Of a stretch of DNA of 64,000 bases, positions 7,052 through 15,580 are shown in pieces. The stretch covers positions 2,356,001 through 2,420,000 of the forward strand of contig CP143429.1 in NCBI GenBank assembly GCA_039636775.1, written 5' to 3'. A model generated the notes under the pieces. The model made no database searches. It saw only the letters and a program-made list of their open reading frames with translations, and had not been told where the DNA came from. The translations under genes and the position numbers were made by a program. How positions within the stretch are numbered: the stretch's first letter is position 1; each line of letters starts with the position of its first letter. The DNA is from Micrococcaceae bacterium Sec5.8. GTDB lineage: Bacteria; Actinomycetota; Actinomycetes; Actinomycetales; Micrococcaceae.

Positions 7052-8630
7052 CCGGGCGGGTGGTGATCGGCTCCTCGGACTTGCTGAAGAGCATCTTGGT
7101 TTTGGGATCGAGGAAGATCAGGTAGAGGGCGAAGAGCAAGGCAATAATCGCTGCGGCGTTGCGGGCCAGGGCAAGTGCCAGGCCGAGATCCGCGGTCTGC
7201 AGGTAGGGGAAGACTTCCAGCTGGTCGGAGATCGCGTAGACCATGAAGAACGACACGATGAAGTAGAGAGCCTTGACCTGCCAGTCGTCCCGGATGCCGG
7301 TGACGGCGAAGAGCGGAATGAGCCAGACGACGTACCAGGACTGGATCATGGGGGCGAGCACCACAACGGCGGCGAACGCCAGCGTGAGCCGGCGTATTAG
7401 CCGGTCGTAGTCGCCGCGGAAGATCTGCCAGCCGATGATGCCCAGCGCCAGCAGCTTGCCGGCGTCGTACACCCACTTGGCCAGACCCCACCCGTCCAGC
7501 CCGAAAGCGTTGAAGATCGAGGCGACAACCAGGCCCAGCAGCCCGACGGGCGCGTACCAGATCCAGATGCTTCCCGGCGCGGAGAGCCCGTTGATCCAGC
7601 CGAAGCCGAAGCCGTTGACCAAGCTCATGGCGTACAACATCGCCAGGCTGAAGCCGGCGGTCAGCCCCCAGAAGACGAACTTCCGCGGCCAGCTGGCTCC
7701 CTTTCCGGCCCACAACAGGCCGATGAAGGGCAGAAAGACGATGGTGATGGGTTTCACGGAGATCGACAGGGTTACCAGGACCAGGCCACGAATGACGCGC
7801 CGGGTGGCGCAGTAGTACAACCCTGCCAGTGCCAGGCCAATCATGAGGGCGTCGTTATGGACACTCGCGATGAAGTTGGTGAGGAAGAGCGGGTTCGCGG
7901 CCGTCAGCCACAAGGCGCGGTGCGGGTTGACGCCGTGGAGCTCCGCGAGCTTGGGCACGTAGATGATGCACAACACGATCCCCACCAGCGCGGCCAGCCG
8001 GAAGAGCATAATGCTCGCTTCGGGTTGCACGTTGGTGGACCAGACGACGAACTGCTCAATCCAGAGGAAGAGCTGGCCGTACGGAACCGGCGCCTCGGTC
8101 CACATCTTGTCGGCACCGAGCTGGAAATAGTTCGAGAGCGCGGAAATCCCGTTCTCGTACGGATTGAATCCTTCCACCATCAGCCGGCCTTGCCCGATGT
8201 AGGCGTAGACATCACGGCTGAACAGCGGAACGGAGAACATCAGGGGCAGCCCCCACAGAACCACAGCCTGCAGTGTTGCCTTGCGGGCCTCAGCACCCCA
8301 GACCCGCACGCGCTGGCCCAGCCTGAGCCAGGCACGGACGAGGAGCATCCCGCCCACGGCAAGCAACACAATGCACAACCCGACGCCGACGGCTTCCGTT
8401 CGCATCCAGATGAACAGCGGAACGCGGCGGAGCTCGGAAGCAGGCGCAAGCCAGCCGACCCCCAGCGAACCGATCGCCATGAAGAGGGAACCAGCGAATC
8501 CTGCCAGCAGGGGCGAACGGGCGTTATCCACCTCGGCAACGGCAGCCGACGGGAGCGTGCCGGCAGCCGCCTTCCCCGCTGCGGGCACAGGCGCCGTCAT
8601 CTCAGGATCGTCCAATCTGTTGTGGGGCAT
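7044..8630 (-). CDS. polyprenol-phosphomannose-dependent alpha-1,6-mannosyltransferase (MptB-like)
   Basis: An integral membrane GT-C glycosyltransferase that would add mannose from polyprenyl-phosphomannose to a lipomannan-type acceptor outside the membrane. About 528 residues with roughly 12 hydrophobic helices. The first extracytoplasmic loop contains FSRDVYAYIGQGRLM followed by GFNPYENG, the acidic site typical of the MptA/MptB family. Later comes AANPLFLTNFIASVHNDALM. The N-terminal 45 residues are hydrophilic. The ATG at 8630 (after GAGGGTGG) is chosen over a more upstream frame opening at 8720; the ATG at 8600 is an alternative. It fits lipomannan or lipoglycan synthesis in Micrococcaceae. 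Its last codons overlap the convergent AlkD-like gene. Confidence 0.82.
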   Translation of the reverse strand: MPHNRLDDPEMTAPVPAAGKAAAGTLPSAAVAEVDNARSPLLAGFAGSLFMAIGSLGVGWLAPASELRRVPLFIWMRTEAVGVGLCIVLLAVGGMLLVRAWLRLGQRVRVWGAEARKATLQAVVLWGLPLMFSVPLFSRDVYAYIGQGRLMVEGFNPYENGISALSNYFQLGADKMWTEAPVPYGQLFLWIEQFVVWSTNVQPEASIMLFRLAALVGIVLCIIYVPKLAELHGVNPHRALWLTAANPLFLTNFIASVHNDALMIGLALAGLYYCATRRVIRGLVLVTLSISVKPITIVFLPFIGLLWAGKGASWPRKFVFWGLTAGFSLAMLYAMSLVNGFGFGWINGLSAPGSIWIWYAPVGLLGLVVASIFNAFGLDGWGLAKWVYDAGKLLALGIIGWQIFRGDYDRLIRRLTLAFAAVVVLAPMIQSWYVVWLIPLFAVTGIRDDWQVKALYFIVSFFMVYAISDQLEVFPYLQTADLGLALALARNAAAIIALLFALYLIFLDPKTKMLFSKSEEPITTRPVI

Positions 8631-8746
8631 TTTCCACCCTCTGCCGGCCGTGCGAACCGGCCCGGGGCATGCCGCGACGGCGAAAAATGTTGTCCGCCCG
8701 CGTACCCGAAATCCTAGCACCGGACCGCGCGGCGACGTCGGAACGG

Positions 8747-8752
8747 TAGGCT
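8747..8752 (+). promoter_or_regulatory. -10 box TAGGCT of orn, leaderless
   Basis: TAGGCT ends 6 bases before the GTG start at 8759 and no ribosome binding site is present, so the mRNA is predicted to begin with GUG. Confidence 0.5.
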
Positions 8753-8758
8753 GGGCGC

Positions 8759-9418
8759 GTGCCTATATCTAATGAACGCATCGTCTGGATCGACTGTGAA
8801 ATGACCGGCTTGGACACCACGCACGACGCCCTCATTGAGGTGGCCGCGCTGGTGACGGACTCGGAGCTTAATATCCTCGGTGACGGCGTCGACGTCGTCA
8901 TCAAGCCCGACGACGCAGCCCTGGCGCAGATGAACGACTTTGTCCGCGACATGCACACCCGCTCCGGGCTGCTGGCCGAGCTTCCCGGTGGCAAGACCAT
9001 GGCCGAGGCCCAGGCCATCGTCCTGGACTACATCAAGAAGTGGGTACCGGACCCCAAGAAGGCCCCGCTGGGCGGCAACTCGGTGGGAACGGACCGGGTG
9101 TTCCTGGACCGGGACATGCCCGAACTGGTGGAGCACCTGCACTACCGGGTCATTGACGTCAGCACCATCAAGGAGCTCTCCCGCCGCTGGTACGCCCGCG
9201 CCTACTTCCAGTCCCCCGCCAAGCTGGGCGGCCACCGGGCCCTCGGCGATATCCAGGATTCCATCGACGAGCTGCGCTACTACCGCGAAGCCGTTTTTGT
9301 TCCTGCACCGGGCCCGGACAGCGCCACGGCGCAGCGGATTGCCAAAAATGTCATGGGAACCGGCGGGGACACCGCCGCGGAGTCCGTCGATGCCCCCGCC
9401 GGAACACCGGCAACCTAG
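8759..9418 (+). CDS. orn: oligoribonuclease
   Basis: A 3'-5' exoribonuclease that degrades 2-5-mers, including pGpG from c-di-GMP breakdown, to mononucleotides in the cytoplasm. It is a DEDDh exonuclease: WIDCEMTGLD (Exo I, D and E), PLGGNSVGTDRVFLDRDMPEL (Exo II) and GGHRALGDIQDSIDELRYYR (Exo III with the His and Asp). The core is the usual 180 residues. A 35-residue Ala/Thr-rich tail is extra. GTG start supported by the -10 spacing. Next gene downstream is tRNA-His. Confidence 0.95.
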   Translation: MPISNERIVWIDCEMTGLDTTHDALIEVAALVTDSELNILGDGVDVVIKPDDAALAQMNDFVRDMHTRSGLLAELPGGKTMAEAQAIVLDYIKKWVPDPKKAPLGGNSVGTDRVFLDRDMPELVEHLHYRVIDVSTIKELSRRWYARAYFQSPAKLGGHRALGDIQDSIDELRYYREAVFVPAPGPDSATAQRIAKNVMGTGGDTAAESVDAPAGTPAT

Positions 9419-9563
9419 GCCTGCGGACGTAATCTGCGCCACCTTTTCGAGGAAATTTTGCTAAAACTCCGGAAAGTGGCAAAAGCAGCCCCGATCAGCA
9501 GGTAAGCTATTTGTCGTTGCCTTTTCAGCCAGCCGGTTCGCCGGAAGGCTTGGCGGGGCACAT

Positions 9564-9637
9564 GGTGGGCGTAGCTCAGTTGGCAGAGCGCCTGGTTGTG
9601 GTCCAGGAGGTCGCGGGTTCAACCCCCGTCGCTCACC
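9564..9637 (+). tRNA. tRNA-His (anticodon GTG)
   Basis: Acceptor GTGGGCG pairs with CGCTCAC. The preceding G9564 faces C9637 as the G-1:C73 pair diagnostic of tRNA-His. The anticodon arm is CCTGG-TTGTGGT-CCAGG with GTG. The T loop is GGTTCAACCCCC. CCA is not encoded and must be added post-transcriptionally. Confidence 0.96.
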
Positions 9638-9674
9638 CTCATGAAGGACGGCAGTAATTGTCCGACCTTAGACG

Positions 9675-9710
9675 AAGGCCGTACCGGATATCCGGTGCGG
9701 CCTTTGTTGT
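9675..9710 (+). terminator. intrinsic terminator after tRNA-His
   Basis: AAGGCCG-T-ACCGG, loop ATAT, then CCGGT-G-CGGCCTT form a 13-bp stem followed by TTGTTGT. It ends the tRNA-His transcript before the acyl-CoA dehydrogenase gene. Confidence 0.8.
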
Positions 9711-9743
9711 CTGTCCATGGAACCGTGACCGGAAGGAACCGCA

Positions 9744-10898
9744 ATGAAGCGCACGCTCTTTGAAGAAGACCACGAGATGTTCCGTGAGATGGCCGCAGAA
9801 TTCAACACCCGCGCCGTGGCACCGCATTACGCCCAGTGGGACAAGGACCACATGATGTCCCGCGGCCTGTGGACGGCAGCCGGTGAGCAGGGCCTGCTGG
9901 GCCTGGCCGTGCCGGAGGAATTCGGCGGCATGGGCATGGACGACTACCGCTTCCGCGCCGTTCTGGACGAGGAGTTCGCACGCAGCAACCACCTCGCCGT
10001 CGGGCTGGCGTTCCACCTCCACGACGACATGGTCCTCCCCCACCTGCTGGCCTACGGCTCCGATGACCTCAAGAGCCGCTGGCTTCCCGGCATGGTGTCC
10101 GGCGAGACCGTCACATCGGTGGCGTGGACCGAGCCCGGCGCCGGGTCGGACCTGCGCGGCGTCCGCACCAAAGCCGTGCGCGACGGCGACGAGTGGCTGG
10201 TCAGCGGGCAAAAGACGTTCATCGGCAACGGCATCTCCGGCGACGCGTCCCTGGTTCTTGCCCGCACCGACGGCGGCACCGGCCGCGGCAACGCCAACTC
10301 GTTCTCCTTGTTCATGGTCCGCAAGGGCGAGGGCTACTCCACGGGCAAGCAGCTGGACAAGATGGGTTTGAAGGCCTCGGACACCGCGGAGCTGTTCTTC
10401 GACAATGTCCGGGTCCCGCATGCCGACCTCGTCGGTGAGGAGGGCAAGGCTCTGCAGTACTGCGCTGAACAACTCCCGCAGGGCCGGCTCGGGATCGCGG
10501 TGGCGAGTTCCGCCGTCGTCCGCGCCATCTACGAGGCCACCGTCCGTTACACGAAAGACCGGAACGCCTTCGGCGAACGGATCATCGATTTCCAGAACAG
10601 CCGCTTCGAACTGGCCAACATCCTCACCGAGGTGGAAGTCACCGAAACGTACGTGGACCGGGCAATCCAGGCGTTTAACGCCGGAGAGCTCGACGCCGCC
10701 TCCGCCGCCCGCGCGAAATTGTGGGCCTCCGAGAGGGCAAAATCGGTCAGCGACCGGTGTCTGCAGCTGCACGGCGGCTACGGCTACATCCTGGAGTATC
10801 CGGTGGCGCAGGCGTTCCTGGCGGCCAGACTGCTGACTATTTTCGGCGGCACCAACGAAATCATGCGCGACGTCGTCGGCCGCACGATCGCCGGCTGA
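9744..10898 (+). CDS. acyl-CoA dehydrogenase
   Basis: FAD enzyme that introduces the alpha-beta double bond into an acyl-CoA, passing electrons to ETF. 384 residues, standard for the short/medium-chain family. The N-terminal helical domain has GLLGLAVPEEFGG. The middle domain carries the WTEPGAGSDLRG signature and VSGQKTFIGNG. The C-terminal domain has DRNAFGERIIDFQNSRFELA, LQLHGGYGYILEYPVAQ, with the catalytic base Glu in LEYP, and IFGGTNEIMRDVVGR. The LEYP position suggests a FadE-like rather than isovaleryl-type enzyme; the substrate cannot be read from sequence. AAGGAA precedes the ATG by a good distance. Confidence 0.93.
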   Translation: MKRTLFEEDHEMFREMAAEFNTRAVAPHYAQWDKDHMMSRGLWTAAGEQGLLGLAVPEEFGGMGMDDYRFRAVLDEEFARSNHLAVGLAFHLHDDMVLPHLLAYGSDDLKSRWLPGMVSGETVTSVAWTEPGAGSDLRGVRTKAVRDGDEWLVSGQKTFIGNGISGDASLVLARTDGGTGRGNANSFSLFMVRKGEGYSTGKQLDKMGLKASDTAELFFDNVRVPHADLVGEEGKALQYCAEQLPQGRLGIAVASSAVVRAIYEATVRYTKDRNAFGERIIDFQNSRFELANILTEVEVTETYVDRAIQAFNAGELDAASAARAKLWASERAKSVSDRCLQLHGGYGYILEYPVAQAFLAARLLTIFGGTNEIMRDVVGRTIAG

Positions 10899-10910
10899 CT
10901 GTTCGTCCAC

Positions 10911-10943
10911 CAGCACCCACAGCACCCACAGCACCCACAGCAC
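10911..10943. repeat. tandem 9-bp repeat CAGCACCCA, 3.7 copies
   Basis: Three full copies of CAGCACCCA and a partial fourth fill the acyl-CoA dehydrogenase to def spacer, just upstream of the def ribosome binding site. Confidence 0.85.
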
Positions 10944-10961
10944 AGGAGGAATTTTCCTGAC

Positions 10962-11534
10962 ATGACCGTTCTGCCCATCACGATCTGGGGCGAGCCCGTT
11001 CTTCACCGCCGGGCCGCTGAGGTTGAAGTCTTCGACGACGAACTCCGGACGCTTATCGCCGACATGTTCGAGACCAACGATGCCGCCAACGGCGTCGGCC
11101 TCGCCGCCCCCCAGGTCGGGGTCGGCAAGCGGCTCTTCGTCTACAAATATGACAACGACGACGGCGCGCCGCCGTCCGGCGTCGTCGTCAACCCGGTGCT
11201 GACCCTCGCTAAAATTTCCGGCGCGCTACCGGATCCGGACGAGGACGAGGAAGGCTGCCTGTCCTTCCCCGGCGGGCAATACCCGCTCAAGCGCGCGGAC
11301 TGGGCGCGGGTGCAGGGGTTCGACGGCGACGGAAATCCCGTGGATTTCGAGGCGACCGAGTGGTTCGCCCGCGTGATCCAGCACGAATACGACCACCTCA
11401 ACGGCAAGCTCTACGTCAACCGGCTGATCGACCGCTACGCCCGCAGGGCCATGAAGCAGGCCAAGAAGAGCGGGTGGGGCGTCCCCGGGCTGACTTGGAT
11501 GCCGGGCGTGGACCCGGACCCCTTCGGGCACTAG
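10962..11534 (+). CDS. def: peptide deformylase
   Basis: Removes the formyl group from initiator Met. The three deformylase motifs are intact: GVGLAAPQVG (motif I), EEGCLSFPG (motif II, metal-ligand Cys) and QHEYDHLNGKLYV (motif III, HExxH ligands and catalytic Glu). 190 residues, the usual length. AGGAGG at 10944-10949 is 12 bases before the ATG. Motif II reads EGCLSFP, as in actinobacterial enzymes, rather than EGCLSVP. Confidence 0.96.
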   Translation: MTVLPITIWGEPVLHRRAAEVEVFDDELRTLIADMFETNDAANGVGLAAPQVGVGKRLFVYKYDNDDGAPPSGVVVNPVLTLAKISGALPDPDEDEEGCLSFPGGQYPLKRADWARVQGFDGDGNPVDFEATEWFARVIQHEYDHLNGKLYVNRLIDRYARRAMKQAKKSGWGVPGLTWMPGVDPDPFGH

Positions 11535-11565
11535 CGCCTGGCCCACAGCTTCCAGGGCCGGCGGC

Positions 11566-12270
11566 TCACCGAATCCGGTCGACGGCCGCCAGGATGGCCT
11601 GCCCCAGTTCCGCCGGCTTGGTGAACTGCGGCCAGTGGCCGGTAGGAAGATCCACAAACTCCACGTCGCGGATCCTGCCGAGTTCGGCAACGTACGGATG
11701 GCCCGCGGCGATCATCTCGATCAACATCGACGAGGGGAACTCGCAGGCGATGACAGTGGCAGGGACCTCAAAGCGGCGATCGTTGGAGAGCCGCTGCTGG
11801 TCCTGGGCCACGCCTTTGGGCTGCGGGACGGCCCGGGCCCGGAACGTGGCCCGCAGCCCGTCGTCGAGGTCGGTGAGGTCTGCATCCTCGAACAGTTCCC
11901 ACGGCGGAAGCGGCACGTCGTCGCCGTCGTCCGGCAGCTCATCGTTGATGACCCCGCCTTCGCCGAGCGGTCCGCTGTCAACGTAGATAGCTCTGGCCAC
12001 CCGGTCGGGCCGGGCGTCCACGGCGCCGTGGATGATGGCGCCGCCGCCCGAGTGGCCCACCAGGACCACCGGGTCAGAGAAGGTGTCGATGGTCGCGACG
12101 AGGGCGTCGATGTGGGTCCGCAGTCCGATGCCGGCCCGTGACGCGCTGACCGATTCCAGCCCGGGCATCGTGAGGGGGTGCACCGCATGTCCGGCCGCAA
12201 TCAGCACCGGGGTCACCTCCTCCCACGACGAGGCGTCCAACCAGAATCCGGGTACCAGGATGATGTCCAT
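11566..12270 (-). CDS. alpha/beta hydrolase
   Basis: Cytoplasmic serine hydrolase fold of unknown substrate. The oxyanion segment is LVPGFWLDASSWEEV, the nucleophile elbow is LVGHSGGGAIIHGAV with Ser as nucleophile, the acid is probably in the PATVIACEFPSSM region, and the His is in DLPTGHWPQFTKP near the end. 234 residues and the PTGHWPQF ending resemble small esterase or salicylate-binding-protein-like hydrolases. TAGGGT lies 6 bases before the ATG, so the start is credible without a ribosome site. Confidence 0.85.
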   Translation of the reverse strand: MDIILVPGFWLDASSWEEVTPVLIAAGHAVHPLTMPGLESVSASRAGIGLRTHIDALVATIDTFSDPVVLVGHSGGGAIIHGAVDARPDRVARAIYVDSGPLGEGGVINDELPDDGDDVPLPPWELFEDADLTDLDDGLRATFRARAVPQPKGVAQDQQRLSNDRRFEVPATVIACEFPSSMLIEMIAAGHPYVAELGRIRDVEFVDLPTGHWPQFTKPAELGQAILAAVDRIR

Positions 12271-12333
12271 GCCGGTACCCTACCTGCCAGGAACGGCCGG
12301 CGGCACCGGGCCGGCGAATGTCCGCCGTGCGGG

Positions 12334-13260
12334 CTACGCTTTGCCGGACTTTTTCACCAGGGCAGCGTGGTCCGGAACGTAGCGGAAGAGGTCGCGGGGC
12401 GGGCGGGTGTAGTTGATTGCCTTGGGACGTTCCGGCAGGGTCACCGGCTCTCTCCGGACTTCGGTGTAGTCGATGCTGGAGAGCAGATGGGCGATCATGT
12501 TGATCCGGGCCCGGCGTTTGTCCTCGGCCTCCACCACATACCAGGGCGATTCTGCAGTGTCGGTCTGCATGAACATGTCGTCTTTGGCCCGGGAGAAGTC
12601 TTCCCACCGGAGGATCGCTTCACGGTCCATCGGCGAGAGCTTCCATTGCCGCATCGGATCATCGAGCCGGGACTTGAACCGCCGTTCCTGTTCCGCGTGG
12701 CTGATGGAGAACCAGTATTTGAACATCAGGATGCCGTCCTGCACCAGCAGGCGTTCAAACACCGGGCACTGGGCCATGAAGCGCTTGTGTTCTGCGGGTG
12801 TGCAAAACCCCATGACGTGTTCGACGCCGGCGCGGTTGTACCAGGAGCGGTCCATGAGCACGATTTCTCCCGCGGCCGGAAGTTGTTCCACGTACCGCTG
12901 GAAATACCACTCGCCGCGCTGCCGGTCGGTCGGGGCCGGCAATGCAACAATCCGGGCGGCGCGGGGGTTCAGGTATTCGGTGACGCGTTTGATGGCGCTC
13001 CCTTTGCCGGCAGCGTCCCTGCCCTCAAAAATCACCAGGACGCGGGCCCCTGTGCTGCGGACCCATTCCTGCAGCGCCACGAGCTCGGCCTGGAGCCGGA
13101 ACAGTTCGGCCTCGTAGAGGCCAAGGTTCATCCGCTTCGGCCGTTTTTGGCCGCCCTTTCCGGCGCTCTTTTTTCCGGAGCCGCCTCTGCCTGCGCTGCC
13201 TTTGCCTTTGCTGCTTCTGCTGGCGCCATCCTTGCCCGCGCTGCCCTTGCCCTCTGCCAT
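12334..13260 (-). CDS. ppk2: polyphosphate kinase 2
   Basis: Transfers phosphate between polyphosphate and (d)NDP/NMP. The PPK2 core is complete: FEGRDAAGKGSAIKRVTEYLNPR (Walker A), PTDRQRGEWYFQRYVEQLP, MDRSWYNRAGVEHVMGFCT (Walker B region, lid Arg), FKYWFSISHAEQERRF, and DAAESPW-type TDTAESPWYVVEAEDKRRAR. The single domain of about 265 residues indicates class I (NDP-phosphorylating or ADP-specific). Unusual is a 42-residue N-terminal tail of Lys/Ser/Gly repeats (KGSAGKDG, KGKGSAGRGG, KKSAGKGG), which is basic and likely disordered. Divergent from the PfkB gene. Confidence 0.93.
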   Translation of the reverse strand: MAEGKGSAGKDGASRSSKGKGSAGRGGSGKKSAGKGGQKRPKRMNLGLYEAELFRLQAELVALQEWVRSTGARVLVIFEGRDAAGKGSAIKRVTEYLNPRAARIVALPAPTDRQRGEWYFQRYVEQLPAAGEIVLMDRSWYNRAGVEHVMGFCTPAEHKRFMAQCPVFERLLVQDGILMFKYWFSISHAEQERRFKSRLDDPMRQWKLSPMDREAILRWEDFSRAKDDMFMQTDTAESPWYVVEAEDKRRARINMIAHLLSSIDYTEVRREPVTLPERPKAINYTRPPRDLFRYVPDHAALVKKSGKA

Positions 13261-13393
13261 GGTGCCCGTTCCACTCGTTGCGGCGGACTGTCCTGCCGCC
13301 TCCGCTGCCGCTTATGCTGCCGCGCCCATTCTCGCGGAGCGGATGATTGCCCACAAGAGGGCGTCACACGGGAACCCGGCAGCGCCGTGCTCC

Positions 13394-13399
13394 TATGCT
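13394..13399 (+). promoter_or_regulatory. -10 box TATGCT of the PfkB gene, leaderless
   Basis: TATGCT ends 6 bases before the ATG at 13406. It fixes the start within a longer open frame. Confidence 0.55.
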
Positions 13400-13405
13400 T
13401 GGGCC

Positions 13406-14365
13406 ATGGAAGCTCCCAGACCGACGGCAATGCAGCCCATCCTCACGCTCACCGTGAATCCCGCACTGGACATCAGCACGGCCACGGAACAGGTCACCAG
13501 CGGTCATAAGCTGCGCTGCGGCGCCAGCCGCCTCGACCCGGGTGGCGGCGGCGTGAACGTGTCCCGGGTGGTGCAGCGCCTCGGCGGCCGGACTCTGGCC
13601 ATCTACACCGCCGGCGGGCCCACCGGGGAGGCGTACCGCCGGCTGATTGAAGCCGAACGCGTGCCCACCCTCGCTGTACCGATCCAAGGAAGCACCCGCC
13701 AGGACTTCACCGTCGATGAGACGGCCACCGGCAAGCAGTTCCGCTTTGTGCTCCAGGGCCCGGAACTGAGCGAGCCCGAGTGGCGTTTGTGCCTGGCCCT
13801 CGTGGCGGACTCCATTCCGGAGGGCGGGTACGTTGTAGCCAGCGGAAGTCTCCCACCGGGCGTCCCGGACGATTTTTACGCCCAGGTGGCGCGGTTGGCT
13901 CGGCTGTCCGGTGCACGCTGCATCGTGGACGCCTCCGGCCCCGCGCTGGCTGAGGCCCTCGCCGAGGGGGTGTTCCTGGTGAAGCCGAGCCGCCGGGAGC
14001 TGGGCCTGCACTTTGGCACCACCTTGGCGAGCGATGAAAGCCAGGTGGAGGCGGCCGCAGCGTTGGTTGCTGACGGTTCTGCGGAACACGTCGCCCTGAC
14101 CCTGGGTGGCGAGGGCGCCGTCCTCGCCTCCTCTTCCGGGATCCTGAGGCTTGCCGTGCCGCAGGTGAAGGTCACCAGCACTGTCGGGGCCGGCGACAGT
14201 TTCCTGGCGGCGTTTGTTCTTAGACTGGCCCAGGGCCGGAGCCTGGCGGAGGCGCTCCGGGCGGCCGTCGCCGCGGGAAGCGCCACGGTGACGACATCAG
14301 CCACCGAACTCTGCCACCGAGCGGACGTCGAACGGCTGGAGGCGGAGCTGAACGCCCGGGCTTAG
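13406..14365 (+). CDS. 1-phosphofructokinase family hexose kinase (PfkB)
   Basis: Ribokinase-fold sugar kinase that phosphorylates fructose 1-phosphate, fructose 6-phosphate or tagatose 6-phosphate. Signatures are TVNPALDIS at the N-terminus, DPGGGGVNVSRVVQRLGG (PfkB motif 1), VVASGSLPPGVPDDFYA, and near the C-terminus STVGAGDSFLAAFVLRLAQG with the catalytic Asp (PfkB motif 2). 319 residues. No PTS or fruR gene is nearby, so a PfkB-type 6-phosphofructokinase is as likely as a fructose-PTS FruK. The stop codon overlaps the convergent HNH gene's stop codon. Confidence 0.9.
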   Translation: MEAPRPTAMQPILTLTVNPALDISTATEQVTSGHKLRCGASRLDPGGGGVNVSRVVQRLGGRTLAIYTAGGPTGEAYRRLIEAERVPTLAVPIQGSTRQDFTVDETATGKQFRFVLQGPELSEPEWRLCLALVADSIPEGGYVVASGSLPPGVPDDFYAQVARLARLSGARCIVDASGPALAEALAEGVFLVKPSRRELGLHFGTTLASDESQVEAAAALVADGSAEHVALTLGGEGAVLASSSGILRLAVPQVKVTSTVGAGDSFLAAFVLRLAQGRSLAEALRAAVAAGSATVTTSATELCHRADVERLEAELNARA

Positions 14366-15162
14366 CCAGGCACCGCAACCACCGTTTGCTGTCCGGGGCA
14401 GGAGTCCAGGATCCGCTTCATGGCATCCTTTTCCGCCGGCGTGACCCACAACAAGTAGGCGGCCTTCACCGAGATCTGCCGGGCGACGTAGTGGCAGCGG
14501 AAGGCCTTGTTCGGCGGCAGCCAGGTGGCGGCGTCGGACGCGCTTTTATCCTGGTTGGCCGGACCGTCGACGGCGAGAAGGTTCAGCGGATCGTTGGCCA
14601 GATGCTCGCGTTGTTCAGCGGTTAACCGCTGGGCACCTTTCTGCCAGGCGTCCCCCAGCGCCACCACATGATCGATTTGGACGTCTTTGCTGCTGGCGGC
14701 TCCCCTGCGGAAGATGGTGTCGCGTCCCGTGTACGGTTCCCGGAAGGCGCCGGAGGCCACCTGGCAGCGGGAATCCTTGGTGAATTGGGCGCCCGTAAGG
14801 TCGCGGCGGAGGATGTCGTTGCGGGTGTCGCAGCCGTTCCGGTCGGCGTCCAGCCAGGCCTGGCCGAAGGCGCTGCGGTCGTAATCGTCCAGGGCCGCCC
14901 GGCCCTTCACCGCGAGCGTGTCCAGCACCGCCTCGGCGGGCCCCACCGGAACGAACCGCACGGGGACGACGGCGTGCATCCAGCCGACGGCCAGCACGGG
15001 CGCCTCGCGGGGGCCGTCCGAGGGCTCGACAGCGGCGAACTGGCCCACCATGAAGAACCAGGCGAGCGCTCCAACAAGGGTGAGGGCCGCAGTGGCAAGG
15101 ACTGCCCACGCCTGGCGGGACCGCCGTCGAGCCCGGCGGAACTCAGTCCAGGTGATTGTCAC
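14362..15162 (-). CDS. membrane-anchored HNH-family nuclease (DUF1524/GmrSD-C type)
   Basis: The N-terminus is basic (RRARRRSRQAW) and followed by one transmembrane helix (AVLATAALTLVGALAWFFMV), so the nuclease domain is probably outside the membrane. The His-Me finger core is KDVQIDHVVALGDAWQKGA, with Asp-His-Val-Val-x-Leu, then LANDPLNLLAVDGPANQDKS and WLPPNKAFRCHYVARQ, as in secreted actinobacterial DUF1524 nucleases. Four Cys residues (NGCD, SRCQ, FRCH, DSCP) could form disulfides, consistent with export. GTG start; no close ribosome site is evident. Tail-to-tail with the PfkB gene with overlapping stops. Confidence 0.82.
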   Translation of the reverse strand: MTITWTEFRRARRRSRQAWAVLATAALTLVGALAWFFMVGQFAAVEPSDGPREAPVLAVGWMHAVVPVRFVPVGPAEAVLDTLAVKGRAALDDYDRSAFGQAWLDADRNGCDTRNDILRRDLTGAQFTKDSRCQVASGAFREPYTGRDTIFRRGAASSKDVQIDHVVALGDAWQKGAQRLTAEQREHLANDPLNLLAVDGPANQDKSASDAATWLPPNKAFRCHYVARQISVKAAYLLWVTPAEKDAMKRILDSCPGQQTVVAVPG

Positions 15163-15292
15163 TGAAATCCCCGGTCATCCGGGCGGCGTCCGGATGGGCA
15201 CCGGCCGGGCAGAATTCGTTCCACCTACCGAAGCCTAGGCCTGGCTTCCGGGGTTGCCGTTGTTCTCCACAGTGTGGAGGACAGGTGGCGGG

Positions 15293-15502
15293 TCAGTTCT
15301 CTTTCGTCACGCGCACGAGATCTTCGTTGGCGAGGGCCAAAAGGGATTCGAGTTGCCGCACGCGCGCCTCCTCGACCTCACCCGCGGTGTGCTTGGCGCG
15401 GGCGTCATCGAGGAGCCGCTTGGCTTCCTTGGCGTTGCGCCGTGCGATGTCCAGGGCGTGTTCCAGAGTGGTTTCGTGCTCTACTGACGAGTTCTGTTCC
15501 AT
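15293..15502 (-). CDS. small coiled-coil protein, 69 aa, unknown function
   Basis: A hydrophilic, helix-rich protein: HALDIARRNAKEAKRLLDD and EARVRQLESLLALANEDL have heptad-like Leu/Ala spacing. There is no signal peptide and no Cys. CACAAT lies 6 bases before the ATG, which fits the leaderless pattern of the window. It lies just downstream of GAPDH on the same strand but is separated from it by a hairpin, so it is probably transcribed independently. I do not recognise the family. Confidence 0.6.
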   Translation of the reverse strand: MEQNSSVEHETTLEHALDIARRNAKEAKRLLDDARAKHTAGEVEEARVRQLESLLALANEDLVRVTKEN

Positions 15503-15517
15503 TGCACCATTGTGGTG

Positions 15518-15557
15518 CCCTTTCCCGGCCGATTCCAGAGGACTGGCCGGGAAAGGG
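15518..15557 (-). terminator. hairpin after the GAPDH gene
   Basis: CCCTTTCCCGGCC and GGCCGGGAAAGGG form a perfect 13-bp stem 23 bases after the GAPDH stop codon. There is no T-run. Confidence 0.55.
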
Positions 15558-15580
15558 GCATCGGGTTCAGGCGCGTGCGC

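Noticed and set aside
13202..13405. N-terminal extension of the PfkB kinase
   Set aside because: It overlaps the start of ppk2 on the opposite strand and is low-complexity; the -10 box and the conserved N-terminus place the start at 13406.
14362..14365. Overlapping stop codons as evidence of a fused or regulated gene pair
   Set aside because: Convergent genes with stop codons overlapping by 2-8 bases occur by chance in compact genomes; no further signal supports a link.
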